Assembly: GCA_963746185.1 (NCBI GenBank)
Contig: CAVVAE010000004.1
Span: 310,001-374,000 of the forward strand
Length of the DNA: 64,000 bases
DNA from: CAVVAE01 sp963746185
GTDB lineage: Bacteria > Actinomycetota > Actinomycetes > Propionibacteriales > Nocardioidaceae
Reading direction: 5' to 3'
A program made the translations under genes and the position numbers. Within the stretch, counting starts at the first letter, position 1, and each line of letters starts with the position of its first letter. Below the pieces are notes generated by a model. The model saw only the letters and a program-made list of their open reading frames with translations, did not search any database and was not told the origin of the DNA. Shown in pieces: positions 52,781-61,324 of this stretch.

Positions 52781-53728
52781 TCAGGCCCAGAGCTGGCCTT
52801 CGAGGCGTTCCTCGGCTTCGTCGATCGTGCCGTCGTACGCACCGGTGGATAGGTACTTCCACCCGCCGTCCGCCACGACGAAGGCGATGTCGGCCGCCTC
52901 CCCCGCCTTGACGCACTTGGCGGCTTGGCCGAGCGCAGCATGCAGGACGGCGCCGGTCGAGATGCCGGCGAAGATGCCCTCCGCTGCCAGCAGTTCGCGG
53001 GTACGCCGGACGGCGTCTCGCGGCCCGACGGAAAACCGGGAGTCGATGAGCGTCTCGTCGTACAGCTCGGGGACGAAGCCTTCATCGAGGTTGCGGAGAC
53101 CGTAGACGAGCTCGCCATACCTCGGCTCGGCCGCGATGATGCGCACTGCCGGCTTGTGCTCACGGAAGTAGCGACCAACGCCCATCAGGGTGCCGGTAGT
53201 CCCGAGGCCGGCGACCACGTGGGTGACCGACGGGAGGTCGGCGAGGATTTCTGGACCGGTGCCCTCGTAGTGCGCGGCGGCGTTAGCCGGGTTGCCGTAC
53301 TGGTAGAGCATCACCCAGTCCGGGTGCTCCGCGGCCAATTGCTTGGCCACCCGCACCGCTTCGTTGGAGCCGCCGGCAGCGGGTGAGGTGATGATCTCGG
53401 CGTCCCACATGGTCAGCAGAGTCCGGCGCTCTGACGACGTGTTCTCCGGCATCACGCAGACGAGCCGGTAGCCGCGGAGCTTCGCCGCCATGGCGAGCGA
53501 GATGCCGGTGTTGCCCGACGTCGGCTCCAGGATGGTGGCACCTGGCGTCAGCCGACCGTCCTTTTCTGCGTCGAGCAGCATCTTCAGTGCCGCGCGGTCC
53601 TTGATCGACCCGGTCGGGTTCTGGTCCTCGAGCTTGGCCCACAGGCGTACGTCGGTCGAGGGCGAGAGCGCCGGCAGCCCCACCAGCGGCGTACCCCCGA
53701 CGTAGTCGAGCAACGAGTCGAACCGCAT
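52781..53728 (-). CDS. cysM: CysO-dependent cysteine synthase
   Basis: The 315-residue PLP enzyme has Lys43 in NPTGSIKDRAALKM, the LEPTSGNTGISLA loop, GGSNEAV and GLGTTGTLMGVG. The context of cysO and mec directly upstream identifies it as the CysM that uses thiocarboxylated CysO as sulfide donor and O-phosphoserine as acceptor. The stop-to-start spacing to cysO is 5 bases. Confidence 0.9.
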   Translation of the reverse strand: MRFDSLLDYVGGTPLVGLPALSPSTDVRLWAKLEDQNPTGSIKDRAALKMLLDAEKDGRLTPGATILEPTSGNTGISLAMAAKLRGYRLVCVMPENTSSERRTLLTMWDAEIITSPAAGGSNEAVRVAKQLAAEHPDWVMLYQYGNPANAAAHYEGTGPEILADLPSVTHVVAGLGTTGTLMGVGRYFREHKPAVRIIAAEPRYGELVYGLRNLDEGFVPELYDETLIDSRFSVGPRDAVRRTRELLAAEGIFAGISTGAVLHAALGQAAKCVKAGEAADIAFVVADGGWKYLSTGAYDGTIDEAEERLEGQLWA

Positions 53729-53733
53729 CGGCG

Positions 53734-54012
53734 TTACTGCCCGCCGCCCGCGACCGCAGGCAGGATGACGACGACGTCACCATCGCTGATCTCGGCGCCG
53801 AGCCCACCGGTGAAGCGGACGTCTTCGTCGTTGACGTAGATGTTGATGAACCGGCGCAGGTCGTCCCCTTCGATCAGCCGGGCCTTGATGCCCGGGTGGT
53901 CGGACTCAACACTGTCGATGACGTCGGCGAGCGTGCCGCCGCTCCCGTCCACGGCCTTGGCGCCGTCGGTGAGGAGGCGCAGGATCGTCGGGATGCGTAC
54001 TTCAACTGCCAT
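53734..54012 (-). CDS. cysO: sulfur-carrier protein CysO (ThiS/MoaD fold)
   Basis: The 92-residue ubiquitin-like protein starts MAVEVRIPTILRLLTDGAKA and ends ILPAVAGGGQ. A thiocarboxylate carrier normally ends in Gly-Gly; here Gly-Gln follows the AGG that matches the usual C-terminus. The extra residues would have to be removed before activation, and the JAMM protease gene (mec) lies just upstream and overlaps it by 11 bases. Either Mec or another peptidase could trim the tail. Confidence 0.85.
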   Translation of the reverse strand: MAVEVRIPTILRLLTDGAKAVDGSGGTLADVIDSVESDHPGIKARLIEGDDLRRFINIYVNDEDVRFTGGLGAEISDGDVVVILPAVAGGGQ

Positions 54013-54430
54013 GGGGGATGACCTCGACTTCTTCTTCGGTGACGACTCCGTCAACAATCCTGAACGACCGAAATTCCACCGGCCCCTCCTCGTTGCAGCC
54101 TTGGGCGGTCGAGACGAGCACATAGTGCGCGTACGGCTCGGCTGCCCGGTCAATGTCGGTGCGCGACGGGTAGGCCTCGGTGGCGGTGTGGGAGTGGTAG
54201 ACGACGACGGGCACCTCGCCACGGTCGTCGAGGTCGCGGTAGAGCTTCAGCAGGTCCATCGAGTCGAACTCGAAGTACGTCGGAGACCTGGCGGCGTTGA
54301 GCATCGGGATGAAGCGCTGCGGGTCATCGGATCCTTCGGGTCCGGCCACGACCCCGCACGCCTCATCAGGATGGTCACGCCGCGCGTGGGCGACGATCTC
54401 GTCATGGATGTCCTGCGTAATCCTCAGCAC
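54002..54430 (-). CDS. mec: CysO-cysteine peptidase (JAMM/Mov34)
   Basis: The 142-residue zinc protease has the JAMM motif: Glu23, His79-Ser-His81 and Asp92 in VVVYHSHTATEAYPSRTD. It releases cysteine from the CysO-Cys adduct and may also process the C-terminus of CysO. It overlaps cysO by 11 bases; the amidase gene upstream ends 10 bases away. Confidence 0.9.
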   Translation of the reverse strand: MLRITQDIHDEIVAHARRDHPDEACGVVAGPEGSDDPQRFIPMLNAARSPTYFEFDSMDLLKLYRDLDDRGEVPVVVYHSHTATEAYPSRTDIDRAAEPYAHYVLVSTAQGCNEEGPVEFRSFRIVDGVVTEEEVEVIPHGS

Positions 54431-54439
54431 TGAACCAGC

Positions 54440-55756
54440 CTAGGCGAGCGTCCGCGCCACCTGACCGGCGAGGGCGATCAGCGCTTCATCGGCGCCGCGG
54501 CGACCGACGAGCTGGAGGCCCAGCGGCATAGCGCTGTCGGCAACGCCAAACGGAAGGGCCACGGCGGGCAGTCCGGCAAACGTCCACGGCATCGCCATCG
54601 CCGGATCTCCGGTCGTCTCGATGCCGATCGGCGCAGCCCCGCGGGCTGCAGGTGTGACGAGGGCAGCGACGTCCAGACTGTCGAGTCGGTCATCGAGCTG
54701 CGAGCGGAACGTTGCGAGGTGATGCAGCGAAGCGTCGTACTCGGCTTGCGAGATCGCCCGGCCCTCCTCGATCGACTTCGCCGTCTTGTCGCGATAACCC
54801 GCGCGGTAGCGGTCGAACCATGCGGCATGAGTCACGGCGAGCTCGTAGCGGTTGATCACATGGTTGTGCTTGATGACGTCGTCGAGGTCTTTCAGCACAT
54901 CGACCTCGATCACGTCATGACCGGCCGCCCGCAGCTGCGCGCAGCCGTCCGCGAAGACGCGCAGCGCATCGCCATCCGCCTGGTCGAGGTAACGCCCCAC
55001 GGGTATGCCCAGCCGCGTCGGCCTGGCAGTGGAGTCGCCCGCTGCTCTGGCTGGCGCCCAGGCATCCCAGGTCACCCCAGCTGCTGCAGCGAGGGAATCC
55101 ACGTCGGAGGCTAGGAGCCCCAACGTGTCGAAGCTAGGCGAGTGCGCGATCACGCCGTCGACGGAGATGCGGCCAAACGTCGGCTTGAACCCGGCGATGC
55201 CGCAAAACGCCGCGGGCCGGATCACCGAACCGATCGTCTGGGTGCCGAGCGCCAGCGTGCACAAACCGGCGACAACAGCAGCTGCAGAACCGCTGCTCGA
55301 CCCTCCGGGACTCCTGCCCAGGTCGTGAGGATTGAGCGTCTCGCCTGGCGCCGAGCCCGCGAACTCCGCGGTGACGGTCTTCCCCACCACCAATGCGCCG
55401 GCCGCGCGCAGTCTGTCGACAATCACCGCCTGGTCGCCGGCGAGCACTTCGGGTGGAACCTCGGATCCGGCGCGCGTCTCAAGTCCGTCGACACGCATGA
55501 TGTCCTTCACCGCCAACGCGACTCCGAAGAGGCTCGGGCGCTCGTCAGGGGTAGGCCATCGGCTGGTCAGGGCCGCTGCCTCGGCGTGCAGACGCGCGCG
55601 CCGGTCGGGCTCGTCGACGTACGCGTGGATCTGCGGGTCGACGACCGCGATGCGATCGCAGAGCGCGTCGACGTACTCAGGCAGCCCGACTTGGCCATTC
55701 CGCAGGGCAGCGCTGTCGGCAAGCAAGCTTCGGGGCTGGATCAGCGACGTTGGCAT
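54440..55756 (-). CDS. amidase-signature family hydrolase
   Basis: The 438-residue protein has the amidase signature: Lys84 (LAVKDIMRV), a GGSSSGSAAA loop (residues 151-160) and Ser177 in GTQTIGSVIRPAA. GSVIR stands in for GGSIR. ATG 55756 is chosen because the upstream frame is only the antisense shadow of the DUF2017 gene. It hydrolyses an unknown amide. It is placed inside the clpS-DUF2017-mec-cysO-cysM block. Confidence 0.85.
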   Translation of the reverse strand: MPTSLIQPRSLLADSAALRNGQVGLPEYVDALCDRIAVVDPQIHAYVDEPDRRARLHAEAAALTSRWPTPDERPSLFGVALAVKDIMRVDGLETRAGSEVPPEVLAGDQAVIVDRLRAAGALVVGKTVTAEFAGSAPGETLNPHDLGRSPGGSSSGSAAAVVAGLCTLALGTQTIGSVIRPAAFCGIAGFKPTFGRISVDGVIAHSPSFDTLGLLASDVDSLAAAAGVTWDAWAPARAAGDSTARPTRLGIPVGRYLDQADGDALRVFADGCAQLRAAGHDVIEVDVLKDLDDVIKHNHVINRYELAVTHAAWFDRYRAGYRDKTAKSIEEGRAISQAEYDASLHHLATFRSQLDDRLDSLDVAALVTPAARGAAPIGIETTGDPAMAMPWTFAGLPAVALPFGVADSAMPLGLQLVGRRGADEALIALAGQVARTLA

Positions 55757-55760
55757 GCCA

Positions 55761-56327
55761 TCAACGCCGTACGACGTCGAGGAGCGACTCGAGAAGGTAG
55801 CCGAGCCAGCCATAGATCTCGTGGACGGGTCGTCGCTCGTCATCTTCGTCGAGCGAATCCCAGTAGTCCTCGTCATCGGCGGTGACGCCCAGCCGCTCTG
55901 CGAGTGTGAGCCGCAGGTCGGTGAGACAACGCAGCCACGCACGCGCTTCTTCGCGGTCGAGCTCGAACTCGATGTCGTCGACGGTGGCTTCCTCGATCGT
56001 GCCGAGAGAGGCAAGGACCACCGAGGCGTCCTGCACCTTGCCTCCTCGCAACGTGCGCTCGGTGAAGCGGCGGAACTCCGCGGACGCCTCGTCGTCACCC
56101 CGGTGAGCGTCGGGCAGCAGTCGCCGCAAGGCGGGATCCTCCGGCGTCTCACGCGGACCGTCGAACGCGAGCAGTTCCTCGAGCGGGTCTTCTCCGGTGG
56201 GCACGATCGGTTCGCCGTCCCTGAGCAGCTCGATCAGCTGACGCGTCAGGTTCGCGAGCAACCCGGCGGCGTACGGCGGAAGCTGGACATAGACGCCGCC
56301 CTTGCGACGCTGGCGAAACATCGTCAT
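55761..56327 (-). CDS. DUF2017-family protein
   Basis: The 188-residue acidic helical protein matches the DUF2017 family: FRQRRKGGVYVQLPPYAAGL, LRRLLPDAHRGDDEASAEFR, then a long helical part and EIYGWLGYLLESLLDVVR. The family is nearly always encoded just after clpS in Actinobacteria. Here the start overlaps the clpS stop by four bases. Role unknown; a link to regulated proteolysis is inferred from context. Confidence 0.85.
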   Translation of the reverse strand: MTMFRQRRKGGVYVQLPPYAAGLLANLTRQLIELLRDGEPIVPTGEDPLEELLAFDGPRETPEDPALRRLLPDAHRGDDEASAEFRRFTERTLRGGKVQDASVVLASLGTIEEATVDDIEFELDREEARAWLRCLTDLRLTLAERLGVTADDEDYWDSLDEDDERRPVHEIYGWLGYLLESLLDVVRR

Positions 56328-56623
56328 GCGTCAGTCTTCTGCAACGTGGCCCACAACCCGTAGGAGTGCATCGCCTGCACGTCGCGCTCCATCTCTTCGC
56401 GGCTGCCGCTCGACACGACTGCCTTGCCCTCGCTGTGCACCTGCATCATCAACTTCTGCGCCTTCGCCCTCGAGTACTTGAAGTAGTCGGTGAAGACGAA
56501 TGTGACGTAGGACATCAGATTGACCGGGTCGTCCCAGACGAGCGTGATCCACGGAAGTTCGGGCAGCACCGACTGCTCGGAGTCGGTGCGCTCGATCGTC
56601 GTGGATTCGGGAGTAGCGGTCAT
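56324..56623 (-). CDS. clpS: ATP-dependent Clp protease adaptor
   Basis: The 99-residue protein has the ClpS core: PWITLVWDDPVNLMSYVTFV, a helix with AKAQKLMMQVHSEGKAVV and a closing MERDVQAMHSYGLWATLQ. The N-end degron pocket residues (D-D-x-N and the Met/His residues) are kept. It hands N-end-rule substrates to ClpAP/ClpCP. The start is ATG 56623; an ATG three codons earlier is possible. It is divergent from pncB. Confidence 0.9.
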   Translation of the reverse strand: MTATPESTTIERTDSEQSVLPELPWITLVWDDPVNLMSYVTFVFTDYFKYSRAKAQKLMMQVHSEGKAVVSSGSREEMERDVQAMHSYGLWATLQKTDA

Positions 56624-56703
56624 CGCCACCATTCTCGCGCACGCAGGCTCAGCCGCACCGTTGGCCTCGCATGCTATCGACGGCCATCACTAGGCTGAGA
56701 CCC

Positions 56704-58038
56704 ATGCATTCCACGGGTCTGCTCACGGACCACTACGAGCTCACCATGGTGCAGGCGGCGCTTCGTTCGGGCACTGCACACCGGCCGAGCGTGTTCGAAC
56801 TGTTCGCTCGCCGACTCCCTAGTGGACGACGGTACGGCGTCGTGGCCGGCACCGGGCGAGTGCTTGACGCGCTCGAGTCGTTCCACTTCGACGACCGGCA
56901 GCTCGCATACCTGCAAGAGCACGACGTGATCGACGAGACAACGATCGCGTGGCTGGCCGACTACCGGTTCACCGGCGACATTTGGGGCTACGGCGAGGGC
57001 GACACCTACTTTCCCGGCAGCCCGCTCATCGTCGTCGAGTCGAGCTTTGCCCAGGCAGTCGTGCTCGAGACGCTGCTCCTCTCGGTACTCAACCACGACT
57101 CGGCCGTCGCGTCGGCAGCCTCCCGGATGACGACCGCCGCAGACGGCCGCCCGTGCATCGAGATGGGCTCGCGTCGTACCCACGAGTGGGCGGCTGTCGC
57201 GAGCGCCCGGGCGGCGTACATCGCAGGCTTTGCGACGACGTCGAATGTGCAAGCTGGCCTCGACTACGGCGTGCCGACGAGAGGTACGGCGGCGCACTCC
57301 TTCACGCTGCTGCACGACAGCGAGCGCGACGCGTTCGTCGCCCAGGTCGACTCACTCGGCAAGGGCACGACCCTGCTCGTCGACACCTACGACGTGGCGG
57401 AGGCGGTCAGCGCCGCCGTAGAGATTGCGGGACCGGACCTCGGCGCTGTGCGGCTGGACTCCGGCGACCTCGCTGTGCTGGCGCGACAGGTACGCCGCCA
57501 GCTCGACGACCTGGGCGCCACCAAGACCAAGATCATCGTCACGAGCGACCTCGACGAGTACTCCATCGCTGGGCTGGCCGCGGCGCCGGTTGACGGCTAC
57601 GGCGTCGGCACTTCCCTGGTGACCGGGTCTGGACACCCGACCTGCGGGTTCGTTTACAAGCTCGTCGCACGGGCCGACTCCACCGAGGCGGGCGCACACA
57701 TGCGAGCGGTCGCGAAGAAGAGCACCGACAAGATCTCGATCGGCGGACGCAAGTGGGCGTTGCGCCGCCGTGACGCTGCGGGCACGGCCGAAGCCGAGAT
57801 CATCGGGGTCGGTCAACGTCCGGTCGATGACGGTGACGATCGGCCCCTGCTGCGTTCGCTCGTGGCAGGCGGCGAGATCGTCGGACGCGAGTCTCTCGAC
57901 GACGCGCGAGACCGTCATACCGCTGCCCTCGCCGAACTACCGCTCAACGCTCGCAAGCTGTCGCGAGGCGAGCCCGCGATCCCCACCGACTACCTCGGAG
58001 ATGGATTGGCAGCCTCGACTGCACCGTTCTCCGGCTGA
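56704..58038 (+). CDS. pncB: nicotinate phosphoribosyltransferase
   Basis: The 444-residue protein starts STGLLTDHYELTMVQAALRS, has VFELFARRLPSGRRYGVVAG, IEMGSRRTHEWAAVASARAA and VRLDSGDLAVLARQVRRQL, and ends LGDGLAAS. It converts nicotinate and PRPP to nicotinate mononucleotide. With pncA directly downstream it forms an NAD salvage pair. ATG 56704 is the family-like start. Confidence 0.9.
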   Translation: MHSTGLLTDHYELTMVQAALRSGTAHRPSVFELFARRLPSGRRYGVVAGTGRVLDALESFHFDDRQLAYLQEHDVIDETTIAWLADYRFTGDIWGYGEGDTYFPGSPLIVVESSFAQAVVLETLLLSVLNHDSAVASAASRMTTAADGRPCIEMGSRRTHEWAAVASARAAYIAGFATTSNVQAGLDYGVPTRGTAAHSFTLLHDSERDAFVAQVDSLGKGTTLLVDTYDVAEAVSAAVEIAGPDLGAVRLDSGDLAVLARQVRRQLDDLGATKTKIIVTSDLDEYSIAGLAAAPVDGYGVGTSLVTGSGHPTCGFVYKLVARADSTEAGAHMRAVAKKSTDKISIGGRKWALRRRDAAGTAEAEIIGVGQRPVDDGDDRPLLRSLVAGGEIVGRESLDDARDRHTAALAELPLNARKLSRGEPAIPTDYLGDGLAASTAPFSG

Positions 58039-58141
58039 CCTGAGAGCAGATTCGGGCTGGCGATCGGCGCCTCTCTGACCTACATTCACAGCACGCCGAA
58101 CGGCTACGGTAGAGCCGTTCGGGCAAGCTGAAGGAGGTGCC

Positions 58142-58717
58142 GTGAAGAAGGCCCTGATCGTCGTCGACGTCCAAAACGACTTCTGCGAGGGCGGCAGCCT
58201 GGCTGTCGCCGGCGGCGCCGAAACAGCGTTCCGCATCGGTGGCCTGCTGCACACATGGCAAGTCGCCGAACCCGAGGAGCGGGTGTACGACGTGCTGGTG
58301 GCCACCCGCGACCACCACATCGACCCCGGTGACCACTTCTCCGACGATCCGGACTTCGAGCACTCGTGGCCGCCGCATTGCGTGGTCGGGACCGACGGTG
58401 CGGCGTTCCACCCGAACCTCGACCCTCAACCGTTCGACGCGATCTTCCTCAAGGGTGAGCATGCGGCTGCTTACTCGGGTTTCGAGGGCAAGACGAGCGA
58501 TGGCGCGCCGCTCCTCGACTGGCTGCGCTCGCACGAGGTCACTGACGCCGACGTGTGCGGCATCGCCACCGACTACTGCGTGCGCGCGACTGCTCTCGAC
58601 GCGGTGCAGGCAGGCTTCACCACGCGGGTACTCAGCAACTACATCGCCGGCGTGGCCCCCGAGTCGACCGAGACAGCGCTCGACGAGCTGCGCCGAGCCG
58701 GCGTCACCATCGCCTGA
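58142..58717 (+). CDS. pncA: nicotinamidase
   Basis: The 191-residue protein starts KKALIVVDVQNDFCEGGSLA with catalytic Asp. It has the metal site region DHHIDPGDHF, the Lys in IFLKGEHAA and the nucleophile Cys in GIATDYCVRATALDAVQAGF. It deamidates nicotinamide to nicotinate, feeding pncB upstream. AAGGAGG precedes GTG 58142. Confidence 0.9.
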   Translation: MKKALIVVDVQNDFCEGGSLAVAGGAETAFRIGGLLHTWQVAEPEERVYDVLVATRDHHIDPGDHFSDDPDFEHSWPPHCVVGTDGAAFHPNLDPQPFDAIFLKGEHAAAYSGFEGKTSDGAPLLDWLRSHEVTDADVCGIATDYCVRATALDAVQAGFTTRVLSNYIAGVAPESTETALDELRRAGVTIA

Positions 58718-58730
58718 CATCGCCGGCGCC

Positions 58731-58773
58731 TGATTGAGCCGGTCGAAGTCACCGGGTCTCGACAAGCTCGACC
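58731..58773. repeat. inverted repeat around GTCTCGACAAGCTCGACC
   Basis: TGATTGAGCCGGTCGAAG and CTCGACAAGCTCGACC form imperfect arms around a short spacer just after the pncA stop. The core resembles an intergenic palindrome (GGTTTCGACAAGCTCAACC-like) that I recall from many actinobacterial genomes. Confidence 0.5.
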
Positions 58774-58786
58774 GCCGAAGAAAGCA

Positions 58787-58864
58787 CCCCTCCCCCGCAA
58801 CCGCGGGAGAGCACAGACCGTCAGCTGGCCGAGGCCTGCACTCTCCCGCAGTTGCCGGGAGGGG
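58787..58864. repeat. 24-bp inverted repeat between pncA and lactate permease genes
   Basis: The left arm (58787-58811, core CCCCGCAACCGCGGGAGAG) and right arm (58841-58864, CTCTCCCGCAGTTGCCGGGA and on) are near reverse complements with about three mismatches and a 29-base loop. It lies between converging genes and may be a terminator or a small palindromic repeat element. Confidence 0.6.
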
Positions 58865-58879
58865 GAGTCATGGGCGAGG

Positions 58880-60610
58880 TCAGGGCGAGGGCAGCATCCA
58901 CTCCAACACGGTGGTTTGGAGATACACCAGGACGCACATCAGCGCGAGGAACACCACGCTCCAGCCGACCACTTTGCGGAAGATGTCACCTTCGCGACCC
59001 GTCATACCGACGGCGGCCGCAGCGATGGCCAGGTTCTGCGGCGAGATCATCTTGCCGAGCACGCCGCCCGACGAGTTCGCCGCCGCCATCAGCGCGGGGT
59101 CGAGACCGGCCTTGTTGGCGGCTGTCACTTGGAGAGCCCCGAACAGTGAGTTCGACGACGTGTCAGAGCCGGTGACGGCAACGCCCAGCCAACCCAGCAC
59201 AGGTGACAACAGCGCGAACGCCGAGCCAGCGGTTGCCAGCCAGTTGCCGAGCGCTCCGGTCTGGCCCGAGGTGTTCATCACGTACGCGAGCGCGAGGACA
59301 GCCATCACCGTGACGATCGCCGTCGCCAACTGACGGTAGGTGACCGCCATCGCATGGGCCGCCTTCGCCGGTGAGATGCCGATGATCGGGATGGTGATCA
59401 GGCCGGCGATGATCGTCAGCGTTCCAGCCGCGCCCAGCCAGCTGAACACGAAGTCGGCGGGGGGGTCACCTCCGGCGGTCACCAGGTCGAGACCGGGCCA
59501 CTGGAAGAGGTAGGTCCAGGGCTCTTCTAAGAGCCCGTCTTTGATCGCCGGGATCTGGGCGATGCTGAAGATCGCGATGATGACCAGATAGGGGGCGTAG
59601 GCCTTCGCAACCTCAGCAGGTGCGTCACGCGGCACGGGGGTGGTCGTGGTGGTTGTCGGCTTGGTGCCGGTCGCCGTCGCCGCGCCGCCACCCCCGGGTG
59701 CGGGGCCGCGAGCCGGAGTCGGACCGTCGTCCGAGGCCGGTTCGGTGTAGGGCTCACTGGGCCTCCATGCCCGCAACAACACCACAACGGCGAGTGCGCT
59801 CACCAAAGAGGCCACGATGTCGGTCAGCTGGACCGAGAAGTACGTCGACGTCAGCCATTGCGCGACCGCGAAAGCCAGACCGCAGACGACCGCGGGCACC
59901 CAGGTCTGCCGGATGCCCCGCTTTCCATCGATGATGAAGACCAGGGCGAGCGGCACAAACAGGGCGAGCACCGGGGTTTGGTGACCGACCAAGGCACCCA
60001 GATGGTCCACGGTGAAGTGGCTGGCATCAGTGTCCGGATCAACACCAGTCGTCACCGCAGACAACGTGACGATCGGCGTCGCGAGCGCACCGAACGCGAC
60101 CGGCGCAGTGTTGGCCACCAGGGCCAAGACCGCAGCCTTCATCGGCCGGAAACCGAGGGCAATCAGCATGACGCTGGTGATGGCCACCGGCGTACCGAAG
60201 CCGGCCAGCGCCTCCATCAGCGCCCCGAAGCAGAACGCGATGATGATCGCCTGAACGCGCATGTCGTCGCTCACGGCTGCGAAGGACCGGCGTAGAACGT
60301 CGAAATGCCCGGTCTCGACGGTCATGTTGTAGACCCAGATCGCATTGATCACGATCCACATGATCGGGAAGAAGCCAAACGCCGCCCCCCAGGTGGCCAC
60401 CAAGACGGCTTGGTCCACCGGCATGGAGAACGCACCCACCGCCACGACGAGCGAGACCCCCAACGCCACCAGCCCAGAGATCCAGGCCGTGATGCGTAGT
60501 CCTCCGAGCAGGATGAACAGCGTGACCAGGGGTAGGGCGGCGACAAGTGCGGAGGCGGTGAGCGAGCCCCCCACTGATTCGATGTCGGGTTGGAAGGTGG
60601 CTAGCAGCAT
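58880..60610 (-). CDS. lctP: L-lactate permease (LctP family)
   Basis: The 576-residue protein has about 13 membrane segments. LctP motifs visible are ALMEALAGFGTPVAITSVML, ANTAPVAFGALATPIV, GVAVTGSDTSSNSLFGALQV and ANSSGGVLGKMISPQNLAIA. A low-complexity Thr-rich loop (KPTTTTTTPVP) lies in the middle. It imports lactate, glycolate or both with protons. ATG 60610 follows GGAGCG. A GlcD-like oxidase gene lies nearby, which fits 2-hydroxyacid use. Confidence 0.9.
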   Translation of the reverse strand: MLLATFQPDIESVGGSLTASALVAALPLVTLFILLGGLRITAWISGLVALGVSLVVAVGAFSMPVDQAVLVATWGAAFGFFPIMWIVINAIWVYNMTVETGHFDVLRRSFAAVSDDMRVQAIIIAFCFGALMEALAGFGTPVAITSVMLIALGFRPMKAAVLALVANTAPVAFGALATPIVTLSAVTTGVDPDTDASHFTVDHLGALVGHQTPVLALFVPLALVFIIDGKRGIRQTWVPAVVCGLAFAVAQWLTSTYFSVQLTDIVASLVSALAVVVLLRAWRPSEPYTEPASDDGPTPARGPAPGGGGAATATGTKPTTTTTTPVPRDAPAEVAKAYAPYLVIIAIFSIAQIPAIKDGLLEEPWTYLFQWPGLDLVTAGGDPPADFVFSWLGAAGTLTIIAGLITIPIIGISPAKAAHAMAVTYRQLATAIVTVMAVLALAYVMNTSGQTGALGNWLATAGSAFALLSPVLGWLGVAVTGSDTSSNSLFGALQVTAANKAGLDPALMAAANSSGGVLGKMISPQNLAIAAAAVGMTGREGDIFRKVVGWSVVFLALMCVLVYLQTTVLEWMLPSP

Positions 60611-60793
60611 GGTGCGCTCCATGGTTGGACGCTGCTCTCGTCCTGCAATGGGTGCGACGAGATCAGCAGGGGTGCGAACTCCCGCACGTTATCGAGCATG
60701 TGCGCGGTCCGCCACACGAGCAAGCCGCGTCAGGCGGAAAAAAGATGATGAATCAACGACTACCCGGCGGGTCTACTGCCAGAAATTGGCGGG

Positions 60794-61324
60794 TCAACAC
60801 CAGGCAGCGGTGAGTTTGGAGACCGTGTTCCAGTCCCTGGCGGTCGCGACCGTGTCGGCGATCCGCTCCATCCGCGAGTTGGTCAGCTTGGGACGTTCGG
60901 AGCTGAGCCAGAGGTGCACTTCGCGGCCGAGGACCGTGACCCGCTCGCCTGGCTCGTCCCACGAATGCAGCCGCTCGGCCGCGTCGACCGTGGGTTTGTC
61001 GCGAAGGAACGCCGCGTAGTGCCGGGCCTGGCCCTTCAGCGGTGACGCGAGCTTCGCTCCGGCGGCGTACAGCTCCCTCATCTGCTCTGGGGTACGCACC
61101 ATGGCGGGCACGTCGAAGTCGAGCCAGTCCCCCAGCACATCCTCGAGCTGTTTCTCGACCTTCGCAGTGCTTCGCAGCCGACAGGTCACTCGCACGTTGC
61201 CACTCGCGATGAACGTCGCGACGTCACTGAACCCGTGCTCAGCCAGGTGTTCGCGCAGCGCAGCCATCTTGACCATCCTGCCGCCGACGTTCACTGCGCG
61301 GAGGAACGCGAGGTACGTCGGCAT
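60794..61324 (-). CDS. DUF1697-family protein
   Basis: The 176-residue protein matches DUF1697: YLAFLRAVNVGGRMVKMAAL, the FIASGNVRV strand, AAFLRDKPTVDAAERL and SERPKLTNSRMERIADTVAT, then RDWNTV. It shares one base with the stop of the FAD-oxidase gene. Function unknown; possibly nucleic-acid or small-molecule binding. Confidence 0.85.
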   Translation of the reverse strand: MPTYLAFLRAVNVGGRMVKMAALREHLAEHGFSDVATFIASGNVRVTCRLRSTAKVEKQLEDVLGDWLDFDVPAMVRTPEQMRELYAAGAKLASPLKGQARHYAAFLRDKPTVDAAERLHSWDEPGERVTVLGREVHLWLSSERPKLTNSRMERIADTVATARDWNTVSKLTAAWC

